Shown here: positions 8,233 through 16,595 of the stretch, one piece after another
Position numbering within the stretch: position 1 is the stretch's first letter
Layout: every line of letters begins with the position of its first letter
Assembly: GCA_029263715.1 (NCBI GenBank)
Contig: JAJUFP010000002.1
Coordinates: 1-64,000, forward strand
Reading direction: 5' to 3'
Length of the DNA: 64,000 nucleotides
Source: Nitrososphaera sp.
GTDB taxonomy: Archaea; Thermoproteota; Nitrososphaeria; Nitrososphaerales; Nitrososphaeraceae
Made by a program: the position numbers and the translations under genes
Notes under the pieces: model-generated
Told to the model about the DNA's origin: nothing
The model's database searches: none
Seen by the model: the letters and a program-made list of their open reading frames with translations, nothing else

Positions 8233-8652
8233 CTATTTCCACTCGTAAGCGGTTCCTCTGAACTGTTGTGTTGAAGGATCAAATTCGGAGTCTATAGCAA
8301 TTATCAAATTGTTTGCCCACGAAAGTTTTTGGGAATTTGTGAATCCTGTTACAATGACCAAACCTTTGACTTTCCCTTGTTCTACGACCTTGCTTTTTTC
8401 ATGCGCCCACCAGAAATATTGCTCGCCTTCGGCTGTTGTGACCACACCTCGATATTCTGCATCTACAATGCCATGGGGATACTGGGTCATTCTTCCAGAT
8501 CCTATATTTTTCGCGTTTGGAAATCTTCCAGTTCCCGTTATCTCTGATGCAAAAGAAACTTGCATCTTTACCCCTTCGACTGGATGAACAGACTCGATAT
8601 TGAGGCCAGTTACTCTGCCTGTCTCTTCAAACAGTTTTTCTCCTAACACCAT
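8233..8652 (-). CDS. Conserved hypothetical protein
   Basis: From the ATG at 8652 the protein has 139 residues. It looks like a mixed alpha/beta fold with alternating hydrophobic strands (VKGLVIVTGF, NNLIIAIDSEF) and a conserved-looking FWWAHEKSKV centre. No signal peptide, membrane helix or catalytic motif is visible, and I do not recognise a family. A TTG start 21 bases upstream is possible, but an AAATTTATGTAC box at 8677-8687 places transcription near 8655, favouring the ATG. It is divergent from the UspA gene. Confidence 0.6.
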   Translation of the reverse strand: MVLGEKLFEETGRVTGLNIESVHPVEGVKMQVSFASEITGTGRFPNAKNIGSGRMTQYPHGIVDAEYRGVVTTAEGEQYFWWAHEKSKVVEQGKVKGLVIVTGFTNSQKLSWANNLIIAIDSEFDPSTQQFRGTAYEWK

Positions 8653-8790
8653 AGCAAGAAAAAACGTCTGCAAAGTACATAAATTTGCTGTTCTGGAAGA
8701 TCATAATCAGCATCCATACAACTTAAAATTTTGTCGCAGCTTTTATTTGCAATTCTGTCTAAAATCCTCTGCATCAGCCAAGTGATAAGG

Positions 8791-9252
8791 ATGGAGAGGA
8801 AAAAGATCTACAAGATAATTGTGGCTGTGGATGGCTCTAAATGTTCCTTGCGCGCCGCACAGTATGCCTTGGACATAGCAGGAAAGCTTGATGCACAGCT
8901 GATAGCATTAAGCGTCGTCCCGCTGGATATGGAATACATCGTTTCAATGCAAAAGACAGGTTTGGAAATTCCAGCTCTGCAAGATTTTGTGAAAGACTAC
9001 ACTGGTAAAATAAACAGGTCTCTTGACGGGATTCGAATAATGGCCGAGAAAAAGAGAATTAACTTTACCGCAGATGTGATAGGTGGACCCAAATCGATTG
9101 TAGAATCTATCATTAATTATGCCAACAAGGAGAAGGCCGACCTGATCATAGTAGGTACGAGAGGAAACTCTGGACTCAAAAGACTATTCTTGGGAAGTGT
9201 TTCATCCGGCGTTATTGAGCGAGCTGATCGTCCAGTAATAGTCGTAAAGTAA
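8791..9252 (+). CDS. Universal stress protein (UspA family), ATP-binding type
   Basis: The protein has 153 residues from ATG 8791, where the family fold begins (KIIVAVDGSKCSLRAAQYAL). An upstream in-frame ATG would add a non-homologous leader. The ATP-binding signature G-x2-G-x9-G-S is complete in GTRGNSGLKRLFLGS near the C-terminus, and the last strand is PVIVVK. UspA proteins bind ATP and act as stress or energy sensors, usually as dimers. It is one of three UspA genes in this window, with those at 33318 and 36435. No operon partner. Confidence 0.92.
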   Translation: MERKKIYKIIVAVDGSKCSLRAAQYALDIAGKLDAQLIALSVVPLDMEYIVSMQKTGLEIPALQDFVKDYTGKINRSLDGIRIMAEKKRINFTADVIGGPKSIVESIINYANKEKADLIIVGTRGNSGLKRLFLGSVSSGVIERADRPVIVVK

Positions 9253-9420
9253 AAAGTGAATTAACATCATAAATTATGACTTATTGAATATCTGTTTAGG
9301 ATTCTAGCCATCATTGCTCAAAACATTCTGGACTCTCTAAAGCTAGTAAGGCCGCTTTCTGCCTGTTTTTAGAAGCACTTGTTGGCAAGCCCTGTTGTAA
9401 GTCAAAGCTGGCCGGCCTGA

Positions 9421-9430
9421 ATTATATAAG
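9421..9430 (+). promoter_or_regulatory. TATA box of the aromatic cluster
   Basis: ATTATATAAG lies about 35 bases before the ATG of the first aromatic gene at 9465. The upstream 9253-9420 shows no gene. Confidence 0.5.
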
Positions 9431-9464
9431 TTATAAGTAGGTCCCAGAGATTCCATCGGTACAT

Positions 9465-10247
9465 ATGGTCTTTGGCAGGGAAGTAAGGCTTGGCAGGATT
9501 CTAAAGGACGGCAAGATGCTGTGCATCCCCATGGATCACGGGATCAGCAACGGGCCCATCCGCGGGCTGGAGGATATCCATGGCATGATATACAGCTGCG
9601 AGAATGCCGGTCTTACCTGTGTTCTGGTTAACAAGGGCATCATCAAGTCTATGCCGCGGCCAACAAGCGTTGGCCTCATTGCTCATTTCTCCGGCAGCAC
9701 GTCGCTGGGGCCGGCCCCAAACAAGAAGGTGCTGATGGGTAGCGTCGAGGAAGCCATCCGGCTTGGCGCGGACGCAGTTTCACTTCACATCAACATCGGC
9801 GCCAAGGAAGAGCCGGAGATGCTGCAAAAGCTGGGCATGATAGCCGACAAGTGCGACGAGTGGAGCGTGCCTCTGGTGGCCATGATGTACCCAAGAGGCG
9901 AGAACATCAAAAACCCCCACGACCCGGAAGTGGTGGCCCACGCCGCCCGCGTCGGCGCGGAGGCCGGCGCCGATATCGTAAAGGCAGTTTACACCGGCGA
10001 CGTGGATTCTTTTAGAAAGGTAGTCAAGTCCGTCCCAGTTCCACTGGTCATAGCTGGCGGCCCCAAAGCCAGCACGGACATGGAGATTTTGGAGATGTGC
10101 GCCGGCGCCATGAAGGCCGGCGCCAAGGGCGTGACTTTTGGCCGCAACATATTCCAGCACAAGAACCCGCCGGCGATGGTGCGGGCGCTGCACAAGGTAA
10201 TATTTGAGGCCAAGTCGGCAAAAGAGGCGGCAAAGCAGCTTGGTTGA
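9465..10247 (+). CDS. aroA': 2-amino-3,7-dideoxy-D-threo-hept-6-ulosonate (ADH) synthase
   Basis: First enzyme of the archaeal alternative to DAHP synthase. It joins 6-deoxy-5-ketofructose phosphate and aspartate semialdehyde to make ADH. The 260-residue fructose-bisphosphate-aldolase-like barrel has MDHGISNGP (Asp24), MMYPRGENI (Tyr142) and DIVKAVYTGD (Lys173). These correspond to the aspartate, tyrosine and Schiff-base lysine described for Methanocaldococcus MJ0400. The DHQ synthase II gene follows and overlaps its stop. A plain class I aldolase is the alternative, but the pairing with DHQ synthase II makes ADH synthase far more likely. Confidence 0.92.
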   Translation: MVFGREVRLGRILKDGKMLCIPMDHGISNGPIRGLEDIHGMIYSCENAGLTCVLVNKGIIKSMPRPTSVGLIAHFSGSTSLGPAPNKKVLMGSVEEAIRLGADAVSLHINIGAKEEPEMLQKLGMIADKCDEWSVPLVAMMYPRGENIKNPHDPEVVAHAARVGAEAGADIVKAVYTGDVDSFRKVVKSVPVPLVIAGGPKASTDMEILEMCAGAMKAGAKGVTFGRNIFQHKNPPAMVRALHKVIFEAKSAKEAAKQLG

Positions 10248-11301
10248 TCAGAAAAACAAGGAGCTGATAGTCAGGCCCACCGCCCAGAAGGCAGCGCTGG
10301 ACAGGTTCCTCTCAAAGCTAAAGGGCGTCACGGTTCTCAACATCGACCCCAAGCTGGTGGCCGGCAAGAAATTTCAAACGATACACGAATCGCCGGACGC
10401 AGACATGGTTGTCTGCAAAACCTTTGATCAGATGAAGCAAGCCGGATCCGCCGGCAAGGTTTTTGGCTACTACAAAAAAGTGCTCAGCAACGCCGATGTC
10501 GACGAGATAAAAAAGGCCTCCGAAGCCGGCGCGTCCTTTGTCATTGTCGATGCCGACGATTGGAAGATAATCCCCCTTGAAAACATCATAGCCAAGCTGC
10601 ACAGGTCTAAGACCAGGGTGTACACGACCGCCTCTTCATCAAAGGAGGTGGCCACCATGTTCTCCGTGCTTGAACTTGGAGTCGACGGTGTCATACTTTC
10701 AACTGCCAGCGAGGACGAAGTAGAGAAGGCCAGCCAGCAGCTGTCATCAACCCGGTTCCCCATAAAAGTGGCCAGGGTGGTGGAGGTCAAGGACGTGGGA
10801 ACCGGCGAGCGGGTCTGCGTTGACACGGCCTCGATGATGGGCATGGGCGAGGGCATGCTTGTGGGAAGCCGGTCAAACTTTATGCTGCTTGTGCACAACG
10901 AGTCGGTGGGCTCGTCCTTTACATCGCCGCGTCCGTTCCGGGTCAACGCCGGCGCGGTCTACTGCTACACCATAACTCCAGATGGAAACACGCGGTATCT
11001 TTCGGAACTGGAGTCAGGAACCGATGTATGGATAGTCAACAAGGACGGGATGTCCCGCAAGGCCACCGTGGGCAGGTCCAAGATAGAGACAAGGCCGCTG
11101 CGGCTGATACGTGCGGAAATAGAAGGCGAGTCCGGGACCGTGATACTGCAGAACGCCGAGACTATCCGGCTGATAAAACCGGACGGAAAACTGCTGTCGG
11201 TGACCGAGGTAAAAGTAGGCGACGAGGTTCTGGGCTTTGCCAAGCCAGCCAGCGGCCGGCACTTTGGAATGGAAGTAGACGAATACATAGTAGAAAAATA
11301 A
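10240..11301 (+). CDS. aroB': 3-dehydroquinate synthase II
   Basis: It converts ADH to 3-dehydroquinate by NAD-dependent oxidative deamination and cyclisation, the second step of the archaeal route. From the TTG at 10240 the protein has 353 residues and overlaps the ADH synthase stop by 8 bases, which indicates translational coupling. Family blocks include VLELGVDGVIL, VKDVGTGERVCVDTASMMG, GMLVGSRSNFMLLVHNES and PRPFRVNAGAVYCYT. A longer start at 10204 lies deep inside the preceding gene and adds residues unlike the family. A stem-loop terminator follows. Confidence 0.92.
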   Translation: MVDQKNKELIVRPTAQKAALDRFLSKLKGVTVLNIDPKLVAGKKFQTIHESPDADMVVCKTFDQMKQAGSAGKVFGYYKKVLSNADVDEIKKASEAGASFVIVDADDWKIIPLENIIAKLHRSKTRVYTTASSSKEVATMFSVLELGVDGVILSTASEDEVEKASQQLSSTRFPIKVARVVEVKDVGTGERVCVDTASMMGMGEGMLVGSRSNFMLLVHNESVGSSFTSPRPFRVNAGAVYCYTITPDGNTRYLSELESGTDVWIVNKDGMSRKATVGRSKIETRPLRLIRAEIEGESGTVILQNAETIRLIKPDGKLLSVTEVKVGDEVLGFAKPASGRHFGMEVDEYIVEK

Positions 11302-11308
11302 TATAAAA

Positions 11309-11332
11309 AAAGGGTGTAAATCAACACCCTTT
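11309..11332. terminator. Stem-loop between convergent genes
   Basis: AAAGGGTGT and ACACCCTTT form a perfect 9-bp stem with a 6-base loop, flanked by A-rich sequence on the left. It lies just after the DHQ synthase II stop and covers the stop of the convergent gene, so it could end transcription from both sides. Confidence 0.6.
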
Positions 11333-11588
11333 ACTTGTTCATTCTTAGGACGTCAACTTGGCCGGAGTGCAGCCAGTCCTTCAGCTCATCATGGGTCGGC
11401 TTTGCATCGTGCTTGCCGGCTAGGTGAAGATGCAAAAGGACATAGTTGACCTGATTCAGCAACGGCTTGTTGGCCTCGTCTCCCTTTCGTGCCTTTGTCT
11501 TGAGATCGGCCGGGACACCGTCCCACCACTCATTAAACGTCCTGTTACCACCGGTCTTCTTTTGCCCAAATCCTTTCGGAAGCGTCAT
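11331..11588 (-). CDS. Small conserved hypothetical protein
   Basis: This 85-residue, highly polar protein opens with MTLPKGFGQKKTGGNRTFNE and contains NQVNYVLLHLHLAGKHDAKPTHDELKDW across two frames of helices. It is predicted soluble and helical with no cysteines, signal or known motif. Its stop overlaps the stem-loop terminator. It is divergent from the methyltransferase gene with about 160 bases between. No function can be assigned. Confidence 0.6.
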   Translation of the reverse strand: MTLPKGFGQKKTGGNRTFNEWWDGVPADLKTKARKGDEANKPLLNQVNYVLLHLHLAGKHDAKPTHDELKDWLHSGQVDVLRMNK

Positions 11589-11746
11589 TGGGCTAAAGAG
11601 CCAAAGACCTTGTATTTAAAATTTTGATGCATGCATTGAGGCACAAGGCTCAAACTGTGTGCAAAAAGCATAGCACAATTTTAGCCGTTGCTTAACTACT
11701 TTAGAGTATTCGTGATATGGACAAATCAGGCGAGCATGCGTAAAAC

Positions 11747-12622
11747 ATGCTTGCCCAGGAAGCCGAATTTACCAACCAGATCGTCCTTGGAAACTGCAAG
11801 GACGTGCTGCAGCGCATGCCTGAAAATTCTGTCCAGCTGACAATTACGTCACCGCCGTACCGGAACGCGATAAACTACGACATGCACGCTTCTGGCAGCG
11901 GCGGCTATTACCGGGGAAATGCCAGCTATGACACCAACGATTACCTTGACGAGATGGCCGAGATATTTGGCCAGCATGTATACCGCGTCACAAAGGACGG
12001 CGGCTACTGCTGCGTGGTGATTGCCAACGAAGTCGTCAACGGCACGATACTGCCGCTGCCGCACATGCTTTTATCAAGGCTTGTGCAGCCCTTTGGGAAG
12101 TGGCAGATGCACGAGGAGATCATCTGGCACAAGGTTACCGGCGGCACAAACCGGTACGGTTCGTTTGTGATAAACCCGTACCCCAAGTACTACCGGGCAA
12201 ACATCATGCACGAATTCATACTCATCCTGCGCAAGGGCGACGTCAACAGCGGTCGCAAGCGTACAGAGCAGCTACCTGCAAAGCATGAGGAGTGGACCAA
12301 AGAGATAGCCAACTCTGTTTGGCACATTGCTCCGGTGCCACCGGGCTTTATCAACCACCCCTGCCCGTACCCCGAGGAGATCCCGTACAGGCTAACCAAG
12401 CTCTACTCATGCGCTGGCGATACTGTCTTGGATCCGTTCAACGGCAGCGGCCAGACCACAAAGGTGGCGTACAACATGGGCCGCAGCTACATCGGAATGG
12501 ACCTGGTCAAAGAGTACGTCGAGCTGGCCCGCTCACGCCTGGAAAAGGAGCCACTGCACATACGCCAGGAAGCACTGGTGGCCAACTGGAAAAAGATTCC
12601 GTCCCACTACGCCATCAGGTAG
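11747..12622 (+). CDS. DNA methyltransferase, beta class (probably N4-cytosine)
   Basis: The 291-residue protein has motif IV TSPPYRN at about residue 35 and motif I near the C-terminus: DPFNGSGQTTKVA followed by GMD. Motif IV before motif I is the beta-class order of amino methyltransferases. An SPPY rather than DPPY catalytic motif usually indicates N4-cytosine methylation, although N6-adenine enzymes exist. HEEIIWHK and NPYPKYYRANIMHEFILIL form the central block. No restriction endonuclease gene is adjacent, so it is a solitary methylase, perhaps for regulation or self-marking. It overlaps the next convergent gene by 8 bases. Confidence 0.87.
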   Translation: MLAQEAEFTNQIVLGNCKDVLQRMPENSVQLTITSPPYRNAINYDMHASGSGGYYRGNASYDTNDYLDEMAEIFGQHVYRVTKDGGYCCVVIANEVVNGTILPLPHMLLSRLVQPFGKWQMHEEIIWHKVTGGTNRYGSFVINPYPKYYRANIMHEFILILRKGDVNSGRKRTEQLPAKHEEWTKEIANSVWHIAPVPPGFINHPCPYPEEIPYRLTKLYSCAGDTVLDPFNGSGQTTKVAYNMGRSYIGMDLVKEYVELARSRLEKEPLHIRQEALVANWKKIPSHYAIR

Positions 12623-12956
12623 GCCGCGTGTTCCGCTCTTTTAGCAGACGACCAAGGGCCTTCTGTCTTATGGCCGTCTCGACGTATTCGGCGTCGCAGG
12701 CCGTGCATACTGTGTAGATGGCCGCGCTGTCCATGCTGGGGGTGATGACCTTCTCCCAGCGCAGCGGAAAAGAGTTCTTTGAGCACACGACGCAGGCTGC
12801 CTTGCCTTCAAGCGGGGAATTGTCCTGACCCATGTACATGGCGTACATCTCGTAGCCTTCTTCCTGCAGCGGCTTCCAGAGTTTGGTAAACGTGTCTATG
12901 GAATCTTGATCAAAGCCAAGGCTGCGGATTTTGGCCACGTGTTCATCAAAGGACAT
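12615..12956 (-). CDS. Zinc-ribbon hypothetical protein
   Basis: The protein has 113 residues. The N-terminus (SFDEHVAKIRSLGFDQDS) is helical. A central cysteine pair CVVC (about residues 55-58) and a second CTAC (about 83-86) are spaced like a zinc ribbon. A basic helix (ETAIRQKALGRLLKERN) follows. Start ATG 12956. It converges on the methyltransferase gene with an 8-base overlap, and its promoter region is shared with the divergent gene at 13091. No family recognised. Confidence 0.65.
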   Translation of the reverse strand: MSFDEHVAKIRSLGFDQDSIDTFTKLWKPLQEEGYEMYAMYMGQDNSPLEGKAACVVCSKNSFPLRWEKVITPSMDSAAIYTVCTACDAEYVETAIRQKALGRLLKERNTRPT

Positions 12957-13090
12957 GCAGTTTCTGGAATGCCACGGGATTATTATATTCTCGGTCGTAG
13001 ACCAAGTTCCTGCTTGGCAGACTTTTTAAAAGGACTCCCTCTCCCCTTGGTACCTGCAATGTTTTATCCAAAACAATCATGCTGGTGTGC

Positions 13091-13396
13091 ATGGTCGATA
13101 TCGAGGAATTGATCCGACGCAGAATCGGCATTCACAGAAAATCCATAGAGCTTGGGCTGACCGGCGTCAACAAGCTGTCCGAGGAGCTGAGGATACAGAC
13201 GCTGAAAACGGCCCCGCGGGATGTCCTGGTACTGGAAGTCAAGATAGCCATCGCCAAGTCGCAACTTGCAGAAACCGGCGATGTTTTCAAAAGCCAGTGG
13301 CTGCTCCATGAGATCGAGGAGATGCAGTGGCTGCTTTCTGCGATGGATGAAGCGAAGACGCACGACCGCATTTTCATTCAAAAAGCAAGCTACTGA
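13091..13396 (+). CDS. Small helical hypothetical protein
   Basis: From ATG 13091 the protein has 101 residues, predicted almost entirely helical (ELIRRRIGIHRKSIELGL, KVAIAKSQ-like segments, HEIEEMQWLLSAMDEAK). TTTTATCC at about 13062-13069 lies the right distance upstream for a TATA box, which supports this start over an upstream TTG. No membrane segment or motif. Function unknown; possibly a dimerising adaptor. Confidence 0.6.
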   Translation: MVDIEELIRRRIGIHRKSIELGLTGVNKLSEELRIQTLKTAPRDVLVLEVKIAIAKSQLAETGDVFKSQWLLHEIEEMQWLLSAMDEAKTHDRIFIQKASY

Positions 13397-13486
13397 CTGT
13401 TTGACATCCACAGCCCAGTTCTGACATTACAATCTCGCTGGCCAGCCGGAAATGCTGCCTGTCGTTATTCAAAACCGTGCAGGATT

Positions 13487-13846
13487 TTACTTTTTGTTCC
13501 TCAGCCTTTCAACACCGGAAATGATTGCTGCATGATCGGCGTCCACTTCCGTGGTTATATAAAGAAGATGCTTTCTGCCAAAAGGCATGGTGATACGCTT
13601 TAGTTTCTCATATTCTGCCAGAACGTATTTGCCCTTTCCTATTCTGGGTGCCAGCTTGGCCCGAGTCTTCCATGCCTTCACCGCCATATCTAACGACTCT
13701 TTACTCTGCTTTGGGGTAAGAAGGTTCTTCACTCCGTCACGGTGGCCGGTGTACAGAATGCTTCCCTTTGTCGTATCACAGATGGTAACTAGACGTATAT
13801 TTGGATCAAGATTCATAATTTTTTCGTGGATTTTTTGATAATCCAT
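13487..13846 (-). CDS. DUF6659-like thaumarchaeal protein
   Basis: From ATG 13846 the protein has 119 residues. The series DPNIRLVTICDTTKGSILY, GVKNLLTPKQSKESL, IGKGKYVLAEYEKLKRITMP and LLYITTEVDADH matches the pattern I recall for the DUF6659 family, which is multiplied in Nitrososphaera and Nitrosopumilus genomes. The layout is reminiscent of Roadblock/profilin-like sensor folds, but the function is unknown. No cysteine, signal or membrane segment. 13853-14048 is AT-rich and holds only promoter-like sequence. Confidence 0.72.
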   Translation of the reverse strand: MDYQKIHEKIMNLDPNIRLVTICDTTKGSILYTGHRDGVKNLLTPKQSKESLDMAVKAWKTRAKLAPRIGKGKYVLAEYEKLKRITMPFGRKHLLYITTEVDADHAAIISGVERLRNKK

Positions 13847-14048
13847 TATCAATTCATGGTATACTAAATAGATAAATGTTTTCAGAAAATGTATTAGTGA
13901 AAAAACTATAACCGACCGGCGCTAATTATCGCTGTTCTTCATGCAATACAAAATTCATGCTTCGCACAAATGGACTGTACCTTGGAGGCCTTTTCAAATG
14001 CGGGGCGATTGACTGTCTGCTTTAATACTTGTCTTGCTATATACTATT

Positions 14049-14192
14049 ATGGCCTCTATGACTGGCTCCAGGCGGACCGTCGAGTTCCGCTGCAAAGCAT
14101 GCGGTAAGGTTTTTGCAACCGAGGACATGCTTGAAGCCCATAAGCGGATGGAGCACAGCAAGGAAAGTCATCCTCCTGCCGGCGTTGGATAA
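14049..14192 (+). CDS. Single C2H2 zinc-finger protein
   Basis: This 47-residue protein is one classical C2H2 zinc finger: FRCKACGKVFATEDMLEAHK followed by RMEH, giving Cys-x2-Cys-x12-His-x4-His. A basic N-terminus precedes it and a short Pro/Gly tail ends it. TATATA at about 14038-14043 and TTTAATAC near 14020 lie upstream. Isolated C2H2 fingers are common in Thaumarchaeota and may bind DNA, RNA or protein. It is 29 bases ahead of aroD on the same strand and may be co-transcribed with it. Confidence 0.75.
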   Translation: MASMTGSRRTVEFRCKACGKVFATEDMLEAHKRMEHSKESHPPAGVG

Positions 14193-14221
14193 ATAAAGTG
14201 CCTGGTACTACCGGATGACCG

Positions 14222-14902
14222 TTGAGGATCTGCGTTTCGATAGCTACTGATGTTGTTGACAACTTGAAGGTTCAGGCCAGCCGGGCCTTTGATCTGGGTG
14301 CCGACTTTGTCGAGTTCCGGTTCGACTTTTTCCCACCCGAGCAGGTAATGGCTGCGGCAGACGCCGTCGAGGATATCAAGAACAAGGCAGTGTTCACGCT
14401 CCGGTCCAAGGAGCAGGGCGGCAGATTTGCCGCAGGTGAGGAAGAGCGAATGAAACTTTTGCGCAAGCTGGCCGAGCGAAGGCCGATGCTGATTGATGTT
14501 GAACTTGATACGCTGCAAAGAAACGACAACCTTGCTGATTACCTAGAGCTGGCAAGCATACCCACCCTTGTTTCATGGCATGACTTTGACAAGACGCCGC
14601 CAAAGGACCAGTTGGCCAGCCTGCTTACGGAGATGAGGATCTACAGCAACTACGTCAAGGTCGTGACGATGGCCAAAAGCATAGACGATTCCCTGCAGAT
14701 GCTGGAGCTTTATGAAAATGCCACCGGCCTACACCCCATCATCTTTGCCATGGGGGAGGCCGGCGTCCTGACGCGGGTTCTTTGCACGATGTACGGCGCG
14801 CCCTTTACGTACGCCGCACTGGAAACGGCAGTAGCTCCCGGCCAGCTGACCGTAAAACAGATGAGAAAGCTATATGACGGGTTCAGGATTGGCAGACAGT
14901 AG
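14222..14902 (+). CDS. aroD: 3-dehydroquinate dehydratase, type I
   Basis: It removes water from 3-dehydroquinate to give 3-dehydroshikimate through a lysine Schiff base. The 226-residue protein starts at TTG. ADFVEFRFDFF holds the substrate-binding Glu and Arg; SWHDF holds the catalytic His; YVKVVTMA holds the Schiff-base Lys. The C-terminal FTYAALETAVAPGQLT loop is typical of type I enzymes. aroE starts 2 bases after its stop, so the genes are in one operon. Confidence 0.95.
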   Translation: MRICVSIATDVVDNLKVQASRAFDLGADFVEFRFDFFPPEQVMAAADAVEDIKNKAVFTLRSKEQGGRFAAGEEERMKLLRKLAERRPMLIDVELDTLQRNDNLADYLELASIPTLVSWHDFDKTPPKDQLASLLTEMRIYSNYVKVVTMAKSIDDSLQMLELYENATGLHPIIFAMGEAGVLTRVLCTMYGAPFTYAALETAVAPGQLTVKQMRKLYDGFRIGRQ

Positions 14903-14904
14903 CA

Positions 14905-15750
14905 ATGTCCGCGGTTGCAAAGACGTACTGCATAATCGGTGATCCTGTGCACCATTCCCTGTCGCCGGGGATGCAGAATGCTGCCTTTGCAGCCCTTGGA
15001 CTGAACTGCACGTACATCGCATTCCGGGTGCCGGCCAGCGAACTTGAAGAATCCATAGGGTCGCTGCGGGCCATCAACATCTCGGGGTTCAACGTTACCA
15101 TCCCCCACAAGGTTGCAGTCATCAAGTATCTAGACGAGCTTGACGATACTGCGAAAAAGGCCGGCGCGGTAAACACCGTCAAAAACATCGAGGGCTTGTT
15201 CAGGGGCTACAACACCGACATCTACGGATTTATGGAGCCACTGCGAAAGCGGAAGGTCAAGTTCGACGGCATGGTAATCCTGCTTCTTGGGGCCGGCGGG
15301 GCGGCGCGGGCCATAATCGCGGGGCTGTCGGAAGAAAAAGGCATATCCAAGGTCATCATCGCAAACCGAGATCAGGGCCGGGCAAAAGAATTGGCCAAGA
15401 TAGGCTCTGAGCTTGGACTAAAGTGCGAGGTGCTTCCCTTTGAGGACGTGCAGAGCGTCTCGGCTGGCGCCGACATGATAGTAAACTCGACGTCTTTGGG
15501 TCTGAACAACGAGCCAAGCCCCATAGACTATGAACACATTAAAAAAGGAAGCATCGTCTACGACATTGTGTACCGGCCGGTGGTCACAGACTTGCTAGAG
15601 AACGCGAAATTTGCCGAGGCGCACGTTGTCTACGGGTACGAGATGCTCTTGGAGCAGGGAGCTAAGGCCTTTGAGATCTGGACCGGCCTTGAGGCGCCGC
15701 GGGAGGCCATGAAAAAGAACCTGCTTGGGATTTTTGGTGAGCCTACATGA
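14905..15750 (+). CDS. aroE: Shikimate dehydrogenase
   Basis: It reduces 3-dehydroshikimate to shikimate with NADPH. The protein has 281 residues. The N-terminal substrate domain has HSLSPGMQNAAF and GFNVTIPHK (catalytic Lys), then GAVNTV and YNTDIYGF (catalytic Asp). The nucleotide-binding loop is LLGAGGAARAI, followed by NRDQGRAKELA, and NSTSLGL. Length is typical. Its last four bases ATGA overlap the start of the shikimate kinase gene, indicating coupled translation. Confidence 0.96.
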   Translation: MSAVAKTYCIIGDPVHHSLSPGMQNAAFAALGLNCTYIAFRVPASELEESIGSLRAINISGFNVTIPHKVAVIKYLDELDDTAKKAGAVNTVKNIEGLFRGYNTDIYGFMEPLRKRKVKFDGMVILLLGAGGAARAIIAGLSEEKGISKVIIANRDQGRAKELAKIGSELGLKCEVLPFEDVQSVSAGADMIVNSTSLGLNNEPSPIDYEHIKKGSIVYDIVYRPVVTDLLENAKFAEAHVVYGYEMLLEQGAKAFEIWTGLEAPREAMKKNLLGIFGEPT

Positions 15751-16595
15751 AGGTCCGCTCAACCGTTCACGGCGCCGTCTCGATAGTCAACGCGATAGCC
15801 ACCGGCAAGGGCTCTGCTCTTGGCATATCCCTAAAGGTAACAGCCGAAGTCGAGCTGAGAACCGGAACCGGGATTGCCTTTCTGACCGGCAAAAGCGATG
15901 ATCCGTTGATACACGGCATCGTCAGAAACACGCTTCCAAAAAACACCATAGAAAACAACAAGCTGGTCATCAGCGTCAGCTCGGAAGTCCCCATCGGCTT
16001 TGGGCTGAAAAGCTCCAGCGCTGTCTCAAACGCTGTAGCGCTGGCATGCAGCAAGATAGCCGGCGGCAAGGTGGATGACTTTGCAGTGCTTGATGCCGCT
16101 GTGCGGGCGTCCCTTGACGCCAAGGTTACCATAACAGGAGCGTACGATGACGCAACGGCCTGCTACTTTGGCGGCTTTGTGGTCACGGACAACTACGCCC
16201 GCAAGCTGCTAAAACGCGAGCTGGCAAGAGAAGACCTGCACGCAGTCATATTTCTGCCGCGCAACGTCCGGCGGGGTGATGTCGGCCGGCTGCGGGGTCT
16301 TGCCGACCTCTTTGAAGATGCCTACCGGCTGGCGCAGGCCGGAAGCTACTGGAAGGCCATGAAGCTTAACGGCGTGCTTGCCTCAGCCGCGCTCTCGTCC
16401 AGCTACGACCCAATAATGGCTGCCTTAGAAAACGGCGCGATTTCAGCCAGTGTATCTGGCAACGGGCCGTCGATTGCCGCCATCGCAGCCGAGGACAAGG
16501 TGCAGGATATCCGGTCTGCCTTTGCCAAGTTTGGAGGCAAGACTCTTGTCTCGAAGGTTAATAACGAGAAGGCTTCTGTAGAGGTGCTAGAATAA
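15747..16595 (+). CDS. aroK: Shikimate kinase, archaeal GHMP type
   Basis: It phosphorylates shikimate at O3. This 282-residue protein belongs to the GHMP superfamily (unrelated to bacterial AroK): PIGFGLKSSSAVSNAVALA is the Pro-x3-Gly-Leu-x-Ser-Ser-like ATP loop, and GAYDDATACYFGGFVVTDN is the second family block. ASVSGNGPSIAAI is the third, glycine-rich motif. The gene begins inside the aroE stop codon and ends one base into the aroA start (TAATG), consistent with a tight operon. Confidence 0.94.
   Translation: MKVRSTVHGAVSIVNAIATGKGSALGISLKVTAEVELRTGTGIAFLTGKSDDPLIHGIVRNTLPKNTIENNKLVISVSSEVPIGFGLKSSSAVSNAVALACSKIAGGKVDDFAVLDAAVRASLDAKVTITGAYDDATACYFGGFVVTDNYARKLLKRELAREDLHAVIFLPRNVRRGDVGRLRGLADLFEDAYRLAQAGSYWKAMKLNGVLASAALSSSYDPIMAALENGAISASVSGNGPSIAAIAAEDKVQDIRSAFAKFGGKTLVSKVNNEKASVEVLE

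Noticed and set aside
8309-8587. Plus-strand frame antisense to the 8233 gene
   Set aside because: The reverse-strand gene has a promoter and cleaner composition.
10048-10233. Long antisense frames within the aromatic genes
   Set aside because: GC-rich coding strands generate such frames; no start or motif evidence.
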